From assembly GCA_024516155.1 (NCBI GenBank), contig JAJJXM010000034.1:434001-498000 (forward strand): a stretch of DNA of 64,000 bases, written 5' to 3'. Origin of the DNA: Pyronema omphalodes (Eukaryota > Ascomycota > Pezizomycetes > Pezizales > Pyronemataceae). Of this stretch, positions 1 to 11,878 are shown in pieces. Numbering within the stretch: position 1 is the stretch's first letter; each line of letters begins with the position of its first letter. The notes under the pieces are model-generated. The model ran no database searches and was not told the origin of the DNA. It saw only the letters and a program-made list of their open reading frames with translations. A program made the position numbers and the translations under genes.

Positions 1-2034
1 CTACAGACCAATGATTTCACAAAAAATATCCTACCGCAGCATTTCAAGCACAGTAATTTTGCGAGCTTTGTCCGTCAGCTGAATAAGTACTGATTGCCGG
101 TATCCTTTGTATTTCGGAATTCTGATTTTTGGCAGATATGACTTTCATAAAATCAAAAATACGGAGGAATCAGGTGGTGGAGAGGTACACATTTTCCAAC
201 GCGACAGCGCATCCAGTCAGTTGCTGATTCTATTAAGGGATGGCAGTTTAAACATCCAGAGTTCACAAAGGATAGCAAAGATAATCTTGACAACATCCGT
301 CGAAAGGCACCTGCTTCACGAAAACAGCAACAGCAGCAATTCGATGATGCTGGCTCACAGCAGATTGAACAGCTCACCGAAGGCTACCGACAGATTCGTG
401 ATGCCCAGCGGAGTCTCGAAGACCGGTTCATGAAGCAAGACAGCCAATACAACGGCATGTACGCAGATCTACAGCTGGCCTATCAGTCACAGCAGATGTA
501 TATCCACCACCATGAAGAGATAATAAAACGACTCCTCTCTGTGCTTTCAGATCTCAGCAATCAAGTTCGCGCGTTACAGAGGATAAACGGACACAATGCA
601 TCCAGCCACCGCGAAGATGGCGTATCCCCTGGCGAAACTGGGGATATGGGTTCGGCGGCAACCTCACCTGCCACTAACCATCAAGGGAACTCTACGCCAC
701 TGCAGGAGGCACAGCGCTTGATGGAGGGCTACCGGGGAGTGCCGCGCCCAAGCATGAGCATCGGCATGGATCTCGAACAGCTTGGACATCACGAGGGTAA
801 CGATGGAGGCTTTGATGGCACCTACCCACAGAATGGAACCATGATGGGCCCGCTAAACGGTGCCCATGCTGTCCAGAACGTAGATCATCAACAGGGTCAG
901 CATATGTTTGTTAACTCTAGCTTTAACAATGGTCATGCTGGCTGGAATAATACACCCCCGCCCGCTCCAAACAATGGAATGACGGGACGCCCCGCTCCCG
1001 CTCGCAAAAAGAGTACACCAAACACCCCTCATTGGAAGCGTGCGCCCCAGGTCCTGCTAGTCGAGGATGATCCGACCTGTCGTCGGATTGGCTCCAAGTT
1101 CCTTCTCAGTGCACAGTGTGAAGTCGATGTTGCTGTAAGCACCCCACAACCATCACCCTCAACTCAAAGCTAACAAACCCAGGACGATGGTTTAATCGCC
1201 GTCAATAAGATGAACCACAGCAGAAAGTACGACTTGGTGCTAATGGACATTATGATGCCCAACCTCGACGGTGTCAGTGCAGCTGCATTAATACGTCAAT
1301 TTAATACCGATACCCCAATTGTAGCTATGACGTCTAATATTCGTCGTGACGATATAAATACCTACTTTGACAACGGTACGTAATTTATTCGGCTATTATC
1401 GTATTCCCTATCTCTCCTCCTTGTCTATATTGCATGCATTACTTCCTGGTTCCCATGTGTCGGCAACCATGGTAACCATGGTAATCATAATGCTAATATG
1501 AATTACCTAATAGGAATGAACGACGTCCTCCCTAAGCCATTTACTAAGGAAGGACTGCTCGGCATGTTGGAACAGCAACTCAAACACCTCACGCTCCCTC
1601 GGAATGACGGTGGTGCCTTCGCTGCAAACTCCCGTCATGCCCATCCGACCCACCTTGCTCCTCACCTTTCTTTTCCCACGCACGACGAAGCCCATGGCGG
1701 TCATCACCCTGCTCATGGTGCACACCCCGGCCACCCTGGACAGAGTGGCGGAAACTCGCTCAACAGCAACATGAAGTACTCCGTTTCGCCTGGTCCTAGC
1801 AAGAGTCCATTTGCAGCACATGGAAACCAGAGAAGTCCCGAAGGAATGTCAGAGGATGCGTCACCTAATGTGCAACAGCAAGCGGGCATGGATGATCCGG
1901 GAGGATATATTGGAATGATGGGAGGTTATTTGCCCGAGGAACAAGGGGGTTATCACAGCCCTGCGAATCCGGGACATAGGAGAGGACCCGAGGAGGAAAT
2001 TTATGGAGTCCAGATTAAGAAACAGAGATTCTAA
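1..2034 (+). CDS. SKN7: SKN7-type response regulator transcription factor, 5' truncated by the window edge
   Basis: Nuclear response regulator that binds DNA through a heat-shock-factor domain and acts downstream of osmotic/oxidative phosphorelays. Proposed exons are 1-86, 136-184, 238-1134, 1183-1375 and 1514-2034; all junctions keep phase. The first three exons give the C-terminal half of an HSF DNA-binding domain ([13 protein letters not shown], then GWQFKHPEF and DNIRRKAP), then a coiled-coil/Gln-rich stretch, a long Gly/Asn/His-rich linker, and a receiver domain. The receiver has the acidic pocket VEDD (about 1060-1075), the phospho-acceptor Asp in LVLMDIMMP (about 1240) and the conserved Lys in LPKPF. 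The order HSF-coiled coil-receiver is diagnostic of the family. The C-terminal tail is His/Gly/Pro-rich. The start codon and first part of the HSF domain lie upstream of base 1. Very secure; only the missing 5' end is unknown. Confidence 0.95.
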
Positions 2035-4880
2035 TCGGGTGATGGGATTTTATGTTGTGAATTTGAATGATGTTAAATGTAGGATGCAAATAGCTTGACA
2101 GAGTTAGACGAAAAGTTTAACAAAGTCATAGCTATGGTATGGATAAAGGGAATGAAACATGGAATAAGATAGGTTTTTTTGAGGGTTTTTTTTTGCTTGG
2201 TTTATTGTTGTTTTATTAAAACACAACAATTTCTTTTTTTTTGGTAAAATCGTGGCGTAGTTTTTGGTTAGGTGGGGCTTTTTTGTGTTTTGCATTCTTT
2301 TTTTGTATTTTTTTCTCTTTGATTCGCTTTTCTTGATTTTTTTGACTCGGCTTATGCTTTCTTCAAGCTGCTCTATTATGGTATTTTTATGGATTATCTC
2401 TTCTTTTTTTTTATCCCCCCCTTTTTTTCTTTTTCTTTTTCCTTATTCTTCATGAGGGCTTCAGTACGTTTCACTCCATTTACTTTTTCTTTTTGTGGGA
2501 TTCGTCGGGTCGGTTCGGGTCTGTGGGATTGGTACGGCATGGTACGGCATGGGTTACTGTAGTGGGTTCCGGGTCAGGTCGGCTTTTCTTGCGTTTTTAT
2601 ATCTTGAATGTCGGGCGTGATAAGTTGTTTTCCTGTGTGATGTAGCAACAGCATAACAAATGGGACAATGGGGCAATGAGTTTAGTTTAGGGCCGAACAT
2701 AGGGACATGGGGATATAGGGACATAGGAACATAAGGACATAGGGGCATCGTGGCATCGTGGCAGGGGGCATTGGGATATGCTTAGGACACGATATGATAG
2801 GATTGGATTGGATAGGATTGGATCGGGATAATCGGGATCCAGATGCTTGTTGCTTGTTGTATCATTCTGTTATAAATATTGAGGAAAACTGACATCCTAG
2901 GTTCATTGCAAGAGATTCTTTTCGTAACCGTCGATGGAATGCGAATAATGTTTTTATGGCGAAGATAAGGCAGAGATGAATGCAAAAGTAACTAACTAAC
3001 TAACTGACTGAGTGATTGACTAAGTACATTGCTTTGCCTTACCATGCCTTGCCTTTGTTTTTTATTTTTGTTTTTATTTTTTTTGTTTTTTAATTTGGTC
3101 TGTTTGGATTGCTTTTTCTGGCTTTTTACGCTTTCCTGATATCTTTTGGTTTAAGTGGTTTAAGTGGTTCTCACTTGGGTAGGTTAAGCTGTGTAACGTG
3201 TGTATGGTGTGTAACGTGTGTATGGTGTGTAACGTGTGTATGGTGTGTAACGTGTGTATGGTGTGTAACGTGTGTATGGTGTGTAACGTGTGTATGGTGT
3301 GTAACGTGTGTATGGTGTATGATAGCTTGCGAGGTCTGCGTATGAAATGAAAACAACAGTTTTTTTTTTAATGATATTATTGGTTTCCCACGGTCTGGAA
3401 ACTACAGGATTGATAACTTGGATTACTATTGCTTAAATATGATACTTTGTTTTCATATCTTCAACGGTCACCGTTTATACCGATGGAAAAGAGTTGTAAG
3501 CATTTCACAGGACTGGTTATCCTTATACATCCCACCTCATTTCTGGCTTCTGGATTCTGTAACTTGTTGATATTGGATCTTTTGAATCATCGGGCTGTAT
3601 ATATATTCATGAACCTTCCATCATCCTCAAATACCTCAATATCCCAAAATCCCCTCGTCAGTCAACCAATAATCACCATCACCCACAACCACAGCACTCC
3701 AGTCGTGTCAGATCAAGGTAATAGTTCATGCTAAATCATAGTAGACATAGTTCTTGATTTTCATCCCTTAGTTTTCGTTATTAAGGTTTTTATGCTATAT
3801 TCCGTTAATTTCCCTGTTTTTGAAATTTTCAATAAGATGAGGGAGGGTTATAGGGGATCGGAGAACGGAGAACGGAAGGGATGGAATTATAGGTTACATA
3901 GTTATGGTTGTGAGTTAGTTTGTTTTTTAGAGAGAGATATACTTGGATAGCGGGATAGTTGTGATATTTGGGAAGATTGAAGAAGAGTTGAAATGCCGAA
4001 TATGTTGGTGTGTATATATAAAATGAAAGGAGATATGGTTGATAGGTGGTGAAAGAAGAACTTCGGCACTGGGGTCGGAATCGGAATTGTGATTGGGATC
4101 GGGATCGGGATTGGCATTTGGTAGTGCCCTGGTAGGTTATATCGGTTGCACCCCGAGATCGTAAATCGCAAATCGCAAATTAGAAGCCGCAAATCCCGGG
4201 ATCCGAAGTAGATTTCGATACAAGCGGTGGTTTTATTAGTAATCTGCTCCACATGACAAGGTGCCTATTCCGGGTTATTACACTTTGTATGGAGGCGATT
4301 ATGTACGTATGTGCTTTTGGAAAATAATTATGATTGATTCATTGATGAATGGATTGGTCAGGGATGTGTGATCTGTCTGACTGATTTGAAATTTATTATA
4401 AGAGGATTCCGGTATGATATAGTACAAATCTAACGTCAGATTTATTTATTATTTGATAGGTTTGGAACTGTACGGTAATGGAGGTTATTTGTGTTTATTA
4501 ACGTTGCCTTTGGTACCTTTTATAGGCTTCTTGCTTTCTGCTTTCTGCTTCCTGCTTCTTACTTCCTCGCTTTTAACTTTAGACAAGCTGTGTTTTAGGT
4601 ATCCGGGTATTGTATTACATGTCATATGGTATCAACCGGTAACTTGTAAGAAATGATTGACACGGTAGCGGCACCGGATGCTGTAAGGCTGTCAGAGCTA
4701 CATACCACTCGCTAGATTTTGCATGGTTTTACTGGGATATGTCAAGGAGACACGTATAAGGGTAAATTATTTTGATGCCTTTGGATTCTGGTTGGCTCGA
4801 GGGGTGGGGTGTTGTTAAGGCAGATAGAAAGGCAGTAAAGAGGGTGCTTGGACAGGAAAGGGGATCCGATGTGGGACAAT
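2035..4880. other. Intergenic spacer downstream of SKN7
   Basis: About 2.8 kb with no supported gene. It is T-rich just after SKN7 (probable 3' UTR and polyadenylation region, 2040-2460), contains short GGACATAGG-like reiterations around 2690-2760, and the 18-bp array listed separately. Open frames here are short or driven by the repeat. Nothing else was recognised. Confidence 0.6.
3191..3316. repeat. 18-bp minisatellite, 7 perfect copies
   Basis: The unit GTGTAACGTGTGTATGGT repeats seven times head to tail, starting at 3191 with a period of exactly 18 nt. Because 18 is a multiple of 3, frames on both strands stay open (a VTCVWC-type repeat on +, HHTHVT-type on -), which creates spurious ORFs. 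The copies are nearly identical, so the array is recent or kept homogeneous. Confidence 0.95.
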
Positions 4881-5174
4881 GAAGACTGGAGATGTAAGTT
4901 TGAGGCAATATGAAGAGGAATAGAGATTGAAGATGAAAGTTTGTAAAGATTTAGAAAAAGATGGAGATTAAACCTTCATGTTTGTCATGTTTTGAAGGAA
5001 AATGGTGATTAAAGATGGAAGTTTGTCATGACCTGAAGAACAATGAAGACCGAAGATGGAAGTTTGGCACAATCTGAAAAAGAATGGAAATTCAAGATCA
5101 AATATTGTAATGATTTGACGAAGAAGAAAGACTGAAGATACAAGTTTGTAATACTTTGAAAAAGACATTTGGAC
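4881..5174. repeat. 41-bp minisatellite, six diverged units of constant length
   Basis: Units begin at 4929, 4970, 5011, 5052, 5093 and 5134, exactly 41 nt apart. A seventh, more diverged unit begins at 4881. The consensus core is GAAGATGGAAGTTTGTCATG followed by a GA/A-rich tail ending near ATGGAGATT. Substitutions are many but indels are absent among the six units. The period is not a multiple of three, so this is not a coding repeat. Confidence 0.85.
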
Positions 5175-6091
5175 CCTGAGGAATGCCTGTCCCTGCGAAA
5201 TCAAGAAGTTGTACTTTCCGAAAGTTCCTTAGACCTTAAATTCCCTAGAGCCCGAAGAACCGTTAGAGTTCTTTTAAACTCGCCGGACTTGTCGGGCTTC
5301 TCGGACCTTAACCGATCGCTTTGACTCAGTCGCTGCTTCGTCTCGCTCATAACTTCGTCATACGTGCAAAGCTTCTCTTTTTTGTTGAAATCAAAAGCAG
5401 CTGTGGTTTACTAGTCTCCTCCAAAGGCCTCCACCGGAAAACCACTTTGATCACGCTTTCGCCCCATACTCAGTCATCCAGGTCCGCAACCAGTGCTACC
5501 GCAACCGCCAAAAACGACTGTTCCCCCCCACACCACACGACAACAACAAGCTGGGACGAGCCCCGATATCGATACCAGCATCCCAAATCTCAACCGCCGC
5601 CGCCTCCTCCAAACACAAAAAGAACTGTTTCTCTTGTCCAAAAGCAAACAGTCTACAAACACTAAAGCTCTCACATACGAGGTATCACCCTACGCCACCT
5701 CCTATCTCCCTCAAGGCACCAGATCCTCTCGCCTCGCTAGACTCATCAATCATCCGAAACCCCACTTCACCTTCGCTAACCATTCCGTCACCGCGTTTCC
5801 TCTAGCAACCCAGAACTTTGGCACCTTTTTCGTGCCTTCCCGTTACTTCTATACTCAGATACTCCTCCCTCTCTCTGTCGCGCTTAAGCTCGAACCTTCA
5901 ACTATCACTAAAGAATACCCAAAGGCTTGAGAGTTGTTTGGGCAACATCCAAGCAACACAACAAGCCGTCAACAATAGACACTACGGCTGCCTCTACTAA
6001 AAAACGTAAGGCAGCTTCTGAACAAGTTGTCTCTGAGACTCCTCCTGCGAAACGTCTTGCGACCCCGGTTTCGGTCACTACTCCTTCAGCT
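5175..6091. other. Upstream/5' leader region of the RBR ligase
   Basis: The stretch is rich in C/T and contains no convincing gene. From about 5930 it reads in frame with the ligase start and looks protein-like (Lys/Ser/Pro-rich), but has no ATG. It is most likely a 5' UTR, though an upstream spliced start exon cannot be excluded. Confidence 0.45.
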
Positions 6092-8071
6092 ATGTCCAGT
6101 GACGATGAGGACTTTATGAGCGATACTATATCGGATGATGAATATGATAATGATAGTATGGGGATGCTGGGTTAGTTTTAGTTCCTTTCCTTTTGTTATT
6201 CGCCTTTGGTCCTGTCTTACTGGTAACCGCGTTGTCACGTTGTCATGCGGGTTCTTCACGTTACCTCAAAAATGTTTCGCTATGGGGTTGAGTCGCGTTG
6301 TCAGGCAGTGAAGCTGATTGCGAGGAGAAACCGCAGATGAGTCAGAATACGAGGAGGAGAATGACCAGTTTCTCGAAGATACGAAATTCGACAAGCCACA
6401 GAAGAAAGCATACGAGGTCGATTTCCGAGCGTTATCAGCAAACGACGTAAAGAACGAACAAGACAAGCAAATAAACGAAGTCTCTAGCATTCTCGGACGA
6501 TCAGCAGAACAGTGCGCGATTCTATTACGTCATTTCAAATGGCAGAAAGAACGTTTAATCGAAATCTATATGGACGGACCAGAACAGGTGCTTGAGGAAT
6601 CGGGTTTAGGTCAGGACTACAACGCATCTCCACGGCTTGAAAAAGTCGCGGGATTTGAATGCGGGATTTGCTGCGATGATGAGCCAGGTCTTGACACATA
6701 TTCGATGAAATGTGATCACCGTTACTGTGCGTCATGTTACAGACAGTACCTAGAATCAAAGATCAAAGAGGAGGGAGAAGCTGCGCGAATCCAGTGTCCA
6801 TCAGAAGGATGCTCTCGCATTGTCGATAGTAAGACAATCAAGCTTCTTGTTTCCTCTGATGCGTGGTACAGGTGAGCTTCGTCCCAGCTTCAAACTTCTG
6901 GTTGCGGCAGGTGCTAATGTCGTGTGACAGATACGAAGAGTTACTCAACCGAACATATGTCGACGATAAACAGAATCTACGATGGTGCCCAGCTCCAGAG
7001 TGCGAATACGCTGTCGACTGTCCCATACGCCAGAATGAACTTCATAAAGTAGTCCCTACAGTTGTGTGCAACTGCAGTCACAGATTCTGTTTCGGTTGTG
7101 GTCTACATGATCATCAGCCATGCCCCTGTTCGCTGGTCAAGAAATGGCTTAAAAAGTGCGAGGATGATTCAGAAACGGCAAACTGGATTTCTGCGCACAC
7201 CAAAGAATGTCCGAAATGTGTATCAACAATAGAAAAGAATGGTGGTTGTAATCACATGACATGGTAAGTGCACCTAGAAGGAGGTTGGGCAGCAAGGGAG
7301 GGGCAATTTCTGGAAAAATTCCGTTCATGGAGAATCAAACGAGAAAACCGTGCTAACATGGATGAACAGTCGAAAGTGCAAGCACGAATTCTGCTGGGTA
7401 TGCATGGGCCCTTGGAACGAGCATGGTACCAGCTGGTACAACTGCAACCGATACGAAGAGAAATCCGGATCAGAAGCTCGTGACAACCAAGCCAAATCTC
7501 GAGCGTCATTGGAGCGTTACCTCCATGTTTGTATCCTCTTCTCTAGTGTCTTATGTCAATCTAACATGATTTTCTTAGTACTACAACCGTTATGCCAACC
7601 ACGACCATTCCGCTAAATTGGATAAGGATCTTTACTCCAAGACTGAAAAGAAAATGACAATGCTTCAATCCACCTCAGGGATGTCATGGATCGAGGTTCA
7701 ATACTTGAACCAGGCCTCTGCAGTTTTGCAGGAATGTCGACAGACTCTCAAGTGGACTTATGCGTTTGCTTTCTACCTCGAAAGAAACAATAATACGTAC
7801 ATTTTTGAGGATAATCAGAAAGATTTGGAAATGGCTGTAGAGCAATTGTCCGAGCTTTTCGAGAAGCCCCCGGATCAGCTTGCTCAGAGCAAAAAGGAAA
7901 TGATGGACAAGACCGCTTATGTCAAATCCAGAAGGGGAATATTATTGGAGGATACAGCGATTGGGCTGAAGAATGAGAGGTTTGTTTTGCCCCTTTCTGG
8001 GGTTTAAGCAGTAGATTGAGGTGATGTGGTTGCTAATATAAACTAGATGGTCATTCACTGTCGATGTATAG
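6092..8071 (+). CDS. Ariadne-type RBR E3 ubiquitin-protein ligase
   Basis: RING-between-RING ligase that accepts ubiquitin from an E2 onto a catalytic cysteine and passes it to substrate. Exons 6092-6170, 6325-6871, 6931-7263, 7370-7526, 7579-7979 and 8047-8071 give 513 residues in consistent phase. Order: acidic N-terminus (MSSDDEDFM), a UBA-like segment, RING1 (CGICCDDE...[10 protein letters not shown]), IBR ([13 protein letters not shown]...[11 protein letters not shown]), RING2 ([20 protein letters not shown]). The expected catalytic cysteine is residue 315, in GGCNHMTC, split from the following [12 protein letters not shown] by intron 4. The C-terminal half matches the autoinhibitory Ariadne domain ([30 protein letters not shown]), ending [13 protein letters not shown]. 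The reading frame is open well upstream of 6092 without an ATG, so this start is the first in-frame ATG. An alternative acceptor at 8071 would give a different tail. Confidence 0.93.
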
Positions 8072-9713
8072 AAACCTGCAGATTTACCAAGCGGTTCTCA
8101 ACCGCAATCTTCTTCGAGGCGTCAATGCTGGATCCCGCAACCGCGTCAGCGGCATATGAAACCGCAACTACAGCAACTGCTGTAACCAATAAGAATTCAT
8201 TACCAATTTCCAATTATATTACTTACTCCGCATCTGCGTTCTTTTTTTTTTTGTTTTTAGTTTTTGAGGCTTTGTGTTTTTCTTTTTTTTTTTGCGTTCT
8301 TGCAAAGATGGTTAGGTTTGCGTGTGTTGGGTTGATTGGGTTTGGAAGCATTTTGCATGGTCTGTTTTTTGAAATTCAATTTTTTTTTTCCCTTGCGTTT
8401 TTTTTTTTGCTTTCTTTGTTGGGTTGGATTGCGTTATGATGAAGTTTGAAGCTTGACTGAGCGGAGTTGAGGTGAGGACGGACAAATGGAAGGGGGGGGG
8501 GGGAGTATGGAGACGAGAGAAAGGCGGCGGTGGACGTGTGGGGCGAGAGGGAGGGAGGAGAACGATAAACACCATGAAATTACTTCGGTTTGTAGGTAAA
8601 CCAAAGGGTAACCAAAGGGGGTTAGGTTACTAAAGATCAGATAGTTAGCTTATTAGTAGCTACTATTTTTTTTTTTGATATATCGGAATTGAAAGAAAGC
8701 ACGTTTTTTAGATGATTTTGTTCTGAGTTTGGAATGTGTTGATGTGTGGAATATGGTGATGAGACTTTGGAGTAACTGCGGTTGAGCCTGGGGTTATTGT
8801 TGGATGGAGTGAGGTTGATTGTATGGATGTCATAGTAAGGAATATTTATGTTCTTCACATCTTATATCATTATCATATAATTATCTAGCCTTAACTAATA
8901 AATTCTAGTCATAGTATCATAGTATCATAATATTAATCTTAATTCTAATCCTAATCTTAATCATAGCCCCATTTATATTCCACTATATTTCATCATATCT
9001 CAACTCTACTTGTTATAAACATCATCAATCATGGCATATCACCAATGCAATCTCTCCACCCACCCTCCCCCCCGACCCACCGATCAAAAACTAATTCCCT
9101 CCACTTGCCATACAATATCAAGGAAACTTCATGTCGTATATAATACTCATTAATATCGGTTTAGATTCCAATTTCAAATCATGGCGAGTAAAGAGGGGGA
9201 ATATGGATTGGGCTGGAGGTGAAGGTGGGATTGGGGTATGGAGGGAGCTTGAGATGGGGAGTAGAATTGATTGGGTTTAATGGAGGGGAGAATAGGGGGG
9301 TTGTGGGGATTTGGACTTTTGGCTTTGGGGCTGTGAATTGGGAGTCGGGGGGGGGGGGGGGGGGGGGTTGTGGGGTTTGGTACTTTGGAAATGGGATGGA
9401 TATGAATACAGTAGAGAAATCAAGTTTTTGCTGAGTCCTTTTTTATTTATTTATTGGATGGTAATTTTGGATGATGCATAGTTGGAGGGAACGGTTATGG
9501 GTCTATCAAAACCCACCATACATACTGCCTTATAGCTATAGCACACCAGCATACAAATATCACAGCTTCAACACAGCGGTATCACATAACAGAGAAAAAA
9601 ACTTTCTTATTCCCTCCCCCATCGTCATCCCCATCAACTCCGTTTCTCCCTCTTCCTTCCTTCCCGCCCACCAACCCCCCCTCCCCCCCTTTACAGCACC
9701 CTTCTACAATCCT
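8072..9713. other. Intergenic spacer with G tracts
   Basis: No gene recognised. It contains a T-rich 3' flank of the ligase gene (8220-8420), a 12-nt G tract at 8492-8503, and a 21-nt G tract at 9347-9367 inside a G-rich stretch (9200-9390). The longest ORFs are low-complexity. Confidence 0.6.
9347..9367. repeat. 21-nt G homopolymer
   Basis: Unbroken run of 21 G in intergenic DNA. One of eight G or C tracts of at least 10 nt in the window. Confidence 0.9.
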
Positions 9714-10283
9714 CTACGCTCCCTCAGCCTTCTTCTTCTCCCATTCCGCAGGCGTAAAAAGCTTCTGGGTCCATGCATGAATGGCGGCAATCTCCTCTTT
9801 CAAAGCTCCATTTGCTAGGCGGTGTCTTGCTAATGATGTCTTGCCTTGGAATTGGGGTGATACTATGATGGATTCGAACATTTGGCCGCAACCACCTGGG
9901 GGGTGTTAGTTAGGGTTGGATGTGGAAGGATGAGAAGGATGAGAAGGAGGAGGGTAAGGAGGGGGATTGAGGAAATTGGGGATAGAGGGGGGGATGGAAG
10001 GGGATGGGGGAGATAAGGGTTGCGTAGAAACTGGGAATATCGAAGCTTGAAGCTTGGAAGGATATATACTGGAGATCATAGAAGCTATATGTGTGGGTAT
10101 CATGCATTACAAATGACATGACAGGAAGCTTTGAGCCCCCAGCTTCAACCCTCAAGCTTCTTTCAAACTTCAAAGAGCTTTAGAGAGCTTACCAGAGGTA
10201 TCAACAAGCTCGACATGAGTAGCCTCAAGTTTTTCCCTGATAGTAGCCTCGAGTTTTTCCGCGGTGATTCCTGAGTCAGCCAT
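9714..10283 (-). CDS. BOL2: BolA-like protein (BolA2/Fra2 type)
   Basis: Small partner of monothiol glutaredoxins in cytosolic iron-sulfur handling and iron sensing (known for the Fra2/BolA2 family). Two exons on the minus strand, 10193-10283 and 9714-9895, joined in phase across a 297-nt intron, give 90 residues. The start is [14 protein letters not shown]. Family marks are [14 protein letters not shown] with the conserved cysteine, [18 protein letters not shown], and [21 protein letters not shown]. No mitochondrial presequence is visible, which favours the cytosolic/nuclear BolA2 class over Bol1/Bol3. The gene is easily missed because each exon is short and the intron is larger than either exon. 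It is divergent from uS17m, with 579 bp between starts. Confidence 0.9.
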
Positions 10284-10862
10284 GATTATTTCGTAGTTGT
10301 TTTGTTGTTTTGTTGTGTTTTATTCGGGATTCTGTAATATATATTTATAAGCTTTTTTTTTTGGTTCCCAATTTTAGCTTTTGCCCCCCCCCCCCCCCCC
10401 ACGCAACCCGAGGAGTATATTGGATAAAGATGGGAGGGAGTCTTACTATGGTGCTGTTATTCACACTCTGTATCCGAGTACCTTAGCGGGTGTTTGTCCG
10501 GTCCAGTTTCGGTGTTGATTATTGGTTGTTGGTTATTGGTTATCAGATTTCCAAATCTCAGATGAGCGTGACGAGCGCGGGGGGGGTTGCGTGGTTGATT
10601 GATTTGAGATATCGTGCCTTGCCTTGGTATGTCTTCTTATTTCGCCTTGCCCCGCGATCTGATAACGATGAATCCTTTCTCACGCGGCTAAGGCCTAACC
10701 CAGCAAAGTATCCCTGTCACATGTGGGGGGTTATGGTGGGGGGAAGAAAGGGATGGTTACCCGGAAATTAAAAATCACCTCCGCGTGCGCGATGAATGGG
10801 TACGACGAATCTAGCTTCGCTTCCCTTTCCGAACGCTCGAAAGCGATACAAGACTTCCGACA
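10284..10862. promoter_or_regulatory. Divergent promoter region between BolA-like gene and uS17m
   Basis: A 579-bp region between two start codons pointing outward. It holds a 17-nt C tract at 10384-10400 and T-rich stretches next to the BolA-like start. No specific operator was recognised. Confidence 0.5.
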
Positions 10863-11780
10863 ATGTCCGCCGCCCTTGCCGTTCAGACGCCGAAAATCGG
10901 TGTTGTTATCGCTGCTGGAAGATGTGCGAACACCGTCAAGGTTCGCGTCGTTAAGCAGGTTTGGCATAAGAAATTGAGAAAGGTATGTTGCTTTTTTTTG
11001 GTCTTGGTTTCTGCTTTTCTACAGAGACCTCCGGTGGAGCGCAATGGGAGTTTGGGGAGGGAAACGCAAAGAACTGCTGAAGACTGGGGGAATTATGTCG
11101 TTTGTTTTATTTCCGGAGGCCCGCGATATATATATATATACTGCAGCTCAGTTTCTTGAGCTTAGGACCTTGGCCTGTTCAACACCACCGAAACTTCAAG
11201 GACGAAGATATTATAACTTGTTGATAACCTTGGCTAACTTATGCTATGAAAATAGAACTACTCCGTTCCTCAATCCTACCTAGCCGATGACTTCCTCCAC
11301 GCCTGTGTCCCCGGCGACATCGTCTCCATCACTCCCGGACTCCGTACCTCCCGTCACAAGAAGCACGTCGTAACCTCTCTGATCTCACCAATGCACACTG
11401 GCAGCGAGCGTATCCAGCCAGAAGGAATTGAAGGATGGCTAGCGCGCCGTGAAGAGAAGCGTACCGCAAGACTTCTACGGTTACCAGGAGTAGTATCCAA
11501 GCCCGTTGAAGAGGGAGGAGTAGTAGGAGAGAAGATTGGAGATTCCGTTATTGGATTACCGGTTATGGGACCTGGACAGATCATGAGAACTGGTGCTTGG
11601 AAGGAGGTCTATGGAAATGTTATGAAGATTAGGGAAAGGACTGAGAAGAAGAATGTTGCGGAGAAATTGAAGGCCGTTGAGGAGGCTAAGGAGAAGGGTG
11701 CCCCCTTCCCTATCTACCCCGTCTATGGTTACAGGAAACATGGTGCCCCTGCGGTTCCTATGGGAGAGGCATCGGCGTAG
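10863..11780 (+). CDS. MRPS17: Mitochondrial small-subunit ribosomal protein uS17m
   Basis: Component of the mitochondrial 37S ribosomal subunit. Exons 10863-10982 and 11256-11780 flank a 273-nt phase-0 intron and give 214 residues. The N-terminal part carries the S17 OB-fold: KIGVVIAAGRCANTVKVRV, then HKKLRKNYSVPQSYLADD, then ACVPGDIVSITPGLRTSRHKKHVV. The roughly 120-residue C-terminal extension (RREEKRTARLLRLPG to GYRKHGAPAVPMGEASA) is typical of fungal mitochondrial S17 proteins and absent from bacterial S17. The start is the first ATG in frame. The gene is convergent with AP-1 beta. A degraded copy of the last exon lies about 100 bp downstream. Confidence 0.92.
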
Positions 11781-11878
11781 ATATGGATGGGATACCGGCG
11801 TAGATATGTGGGATATCGGGAAACTTGTTGAGCAAGAACACTTCACTGTACAATACAATTAAAATACAATCGGATAGA

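Noticed and set aside
3109..3345. Cys/Trp/Val repeat ORF
   Set aside because: Produced by the 18-bp minisatellite; open on both strands.
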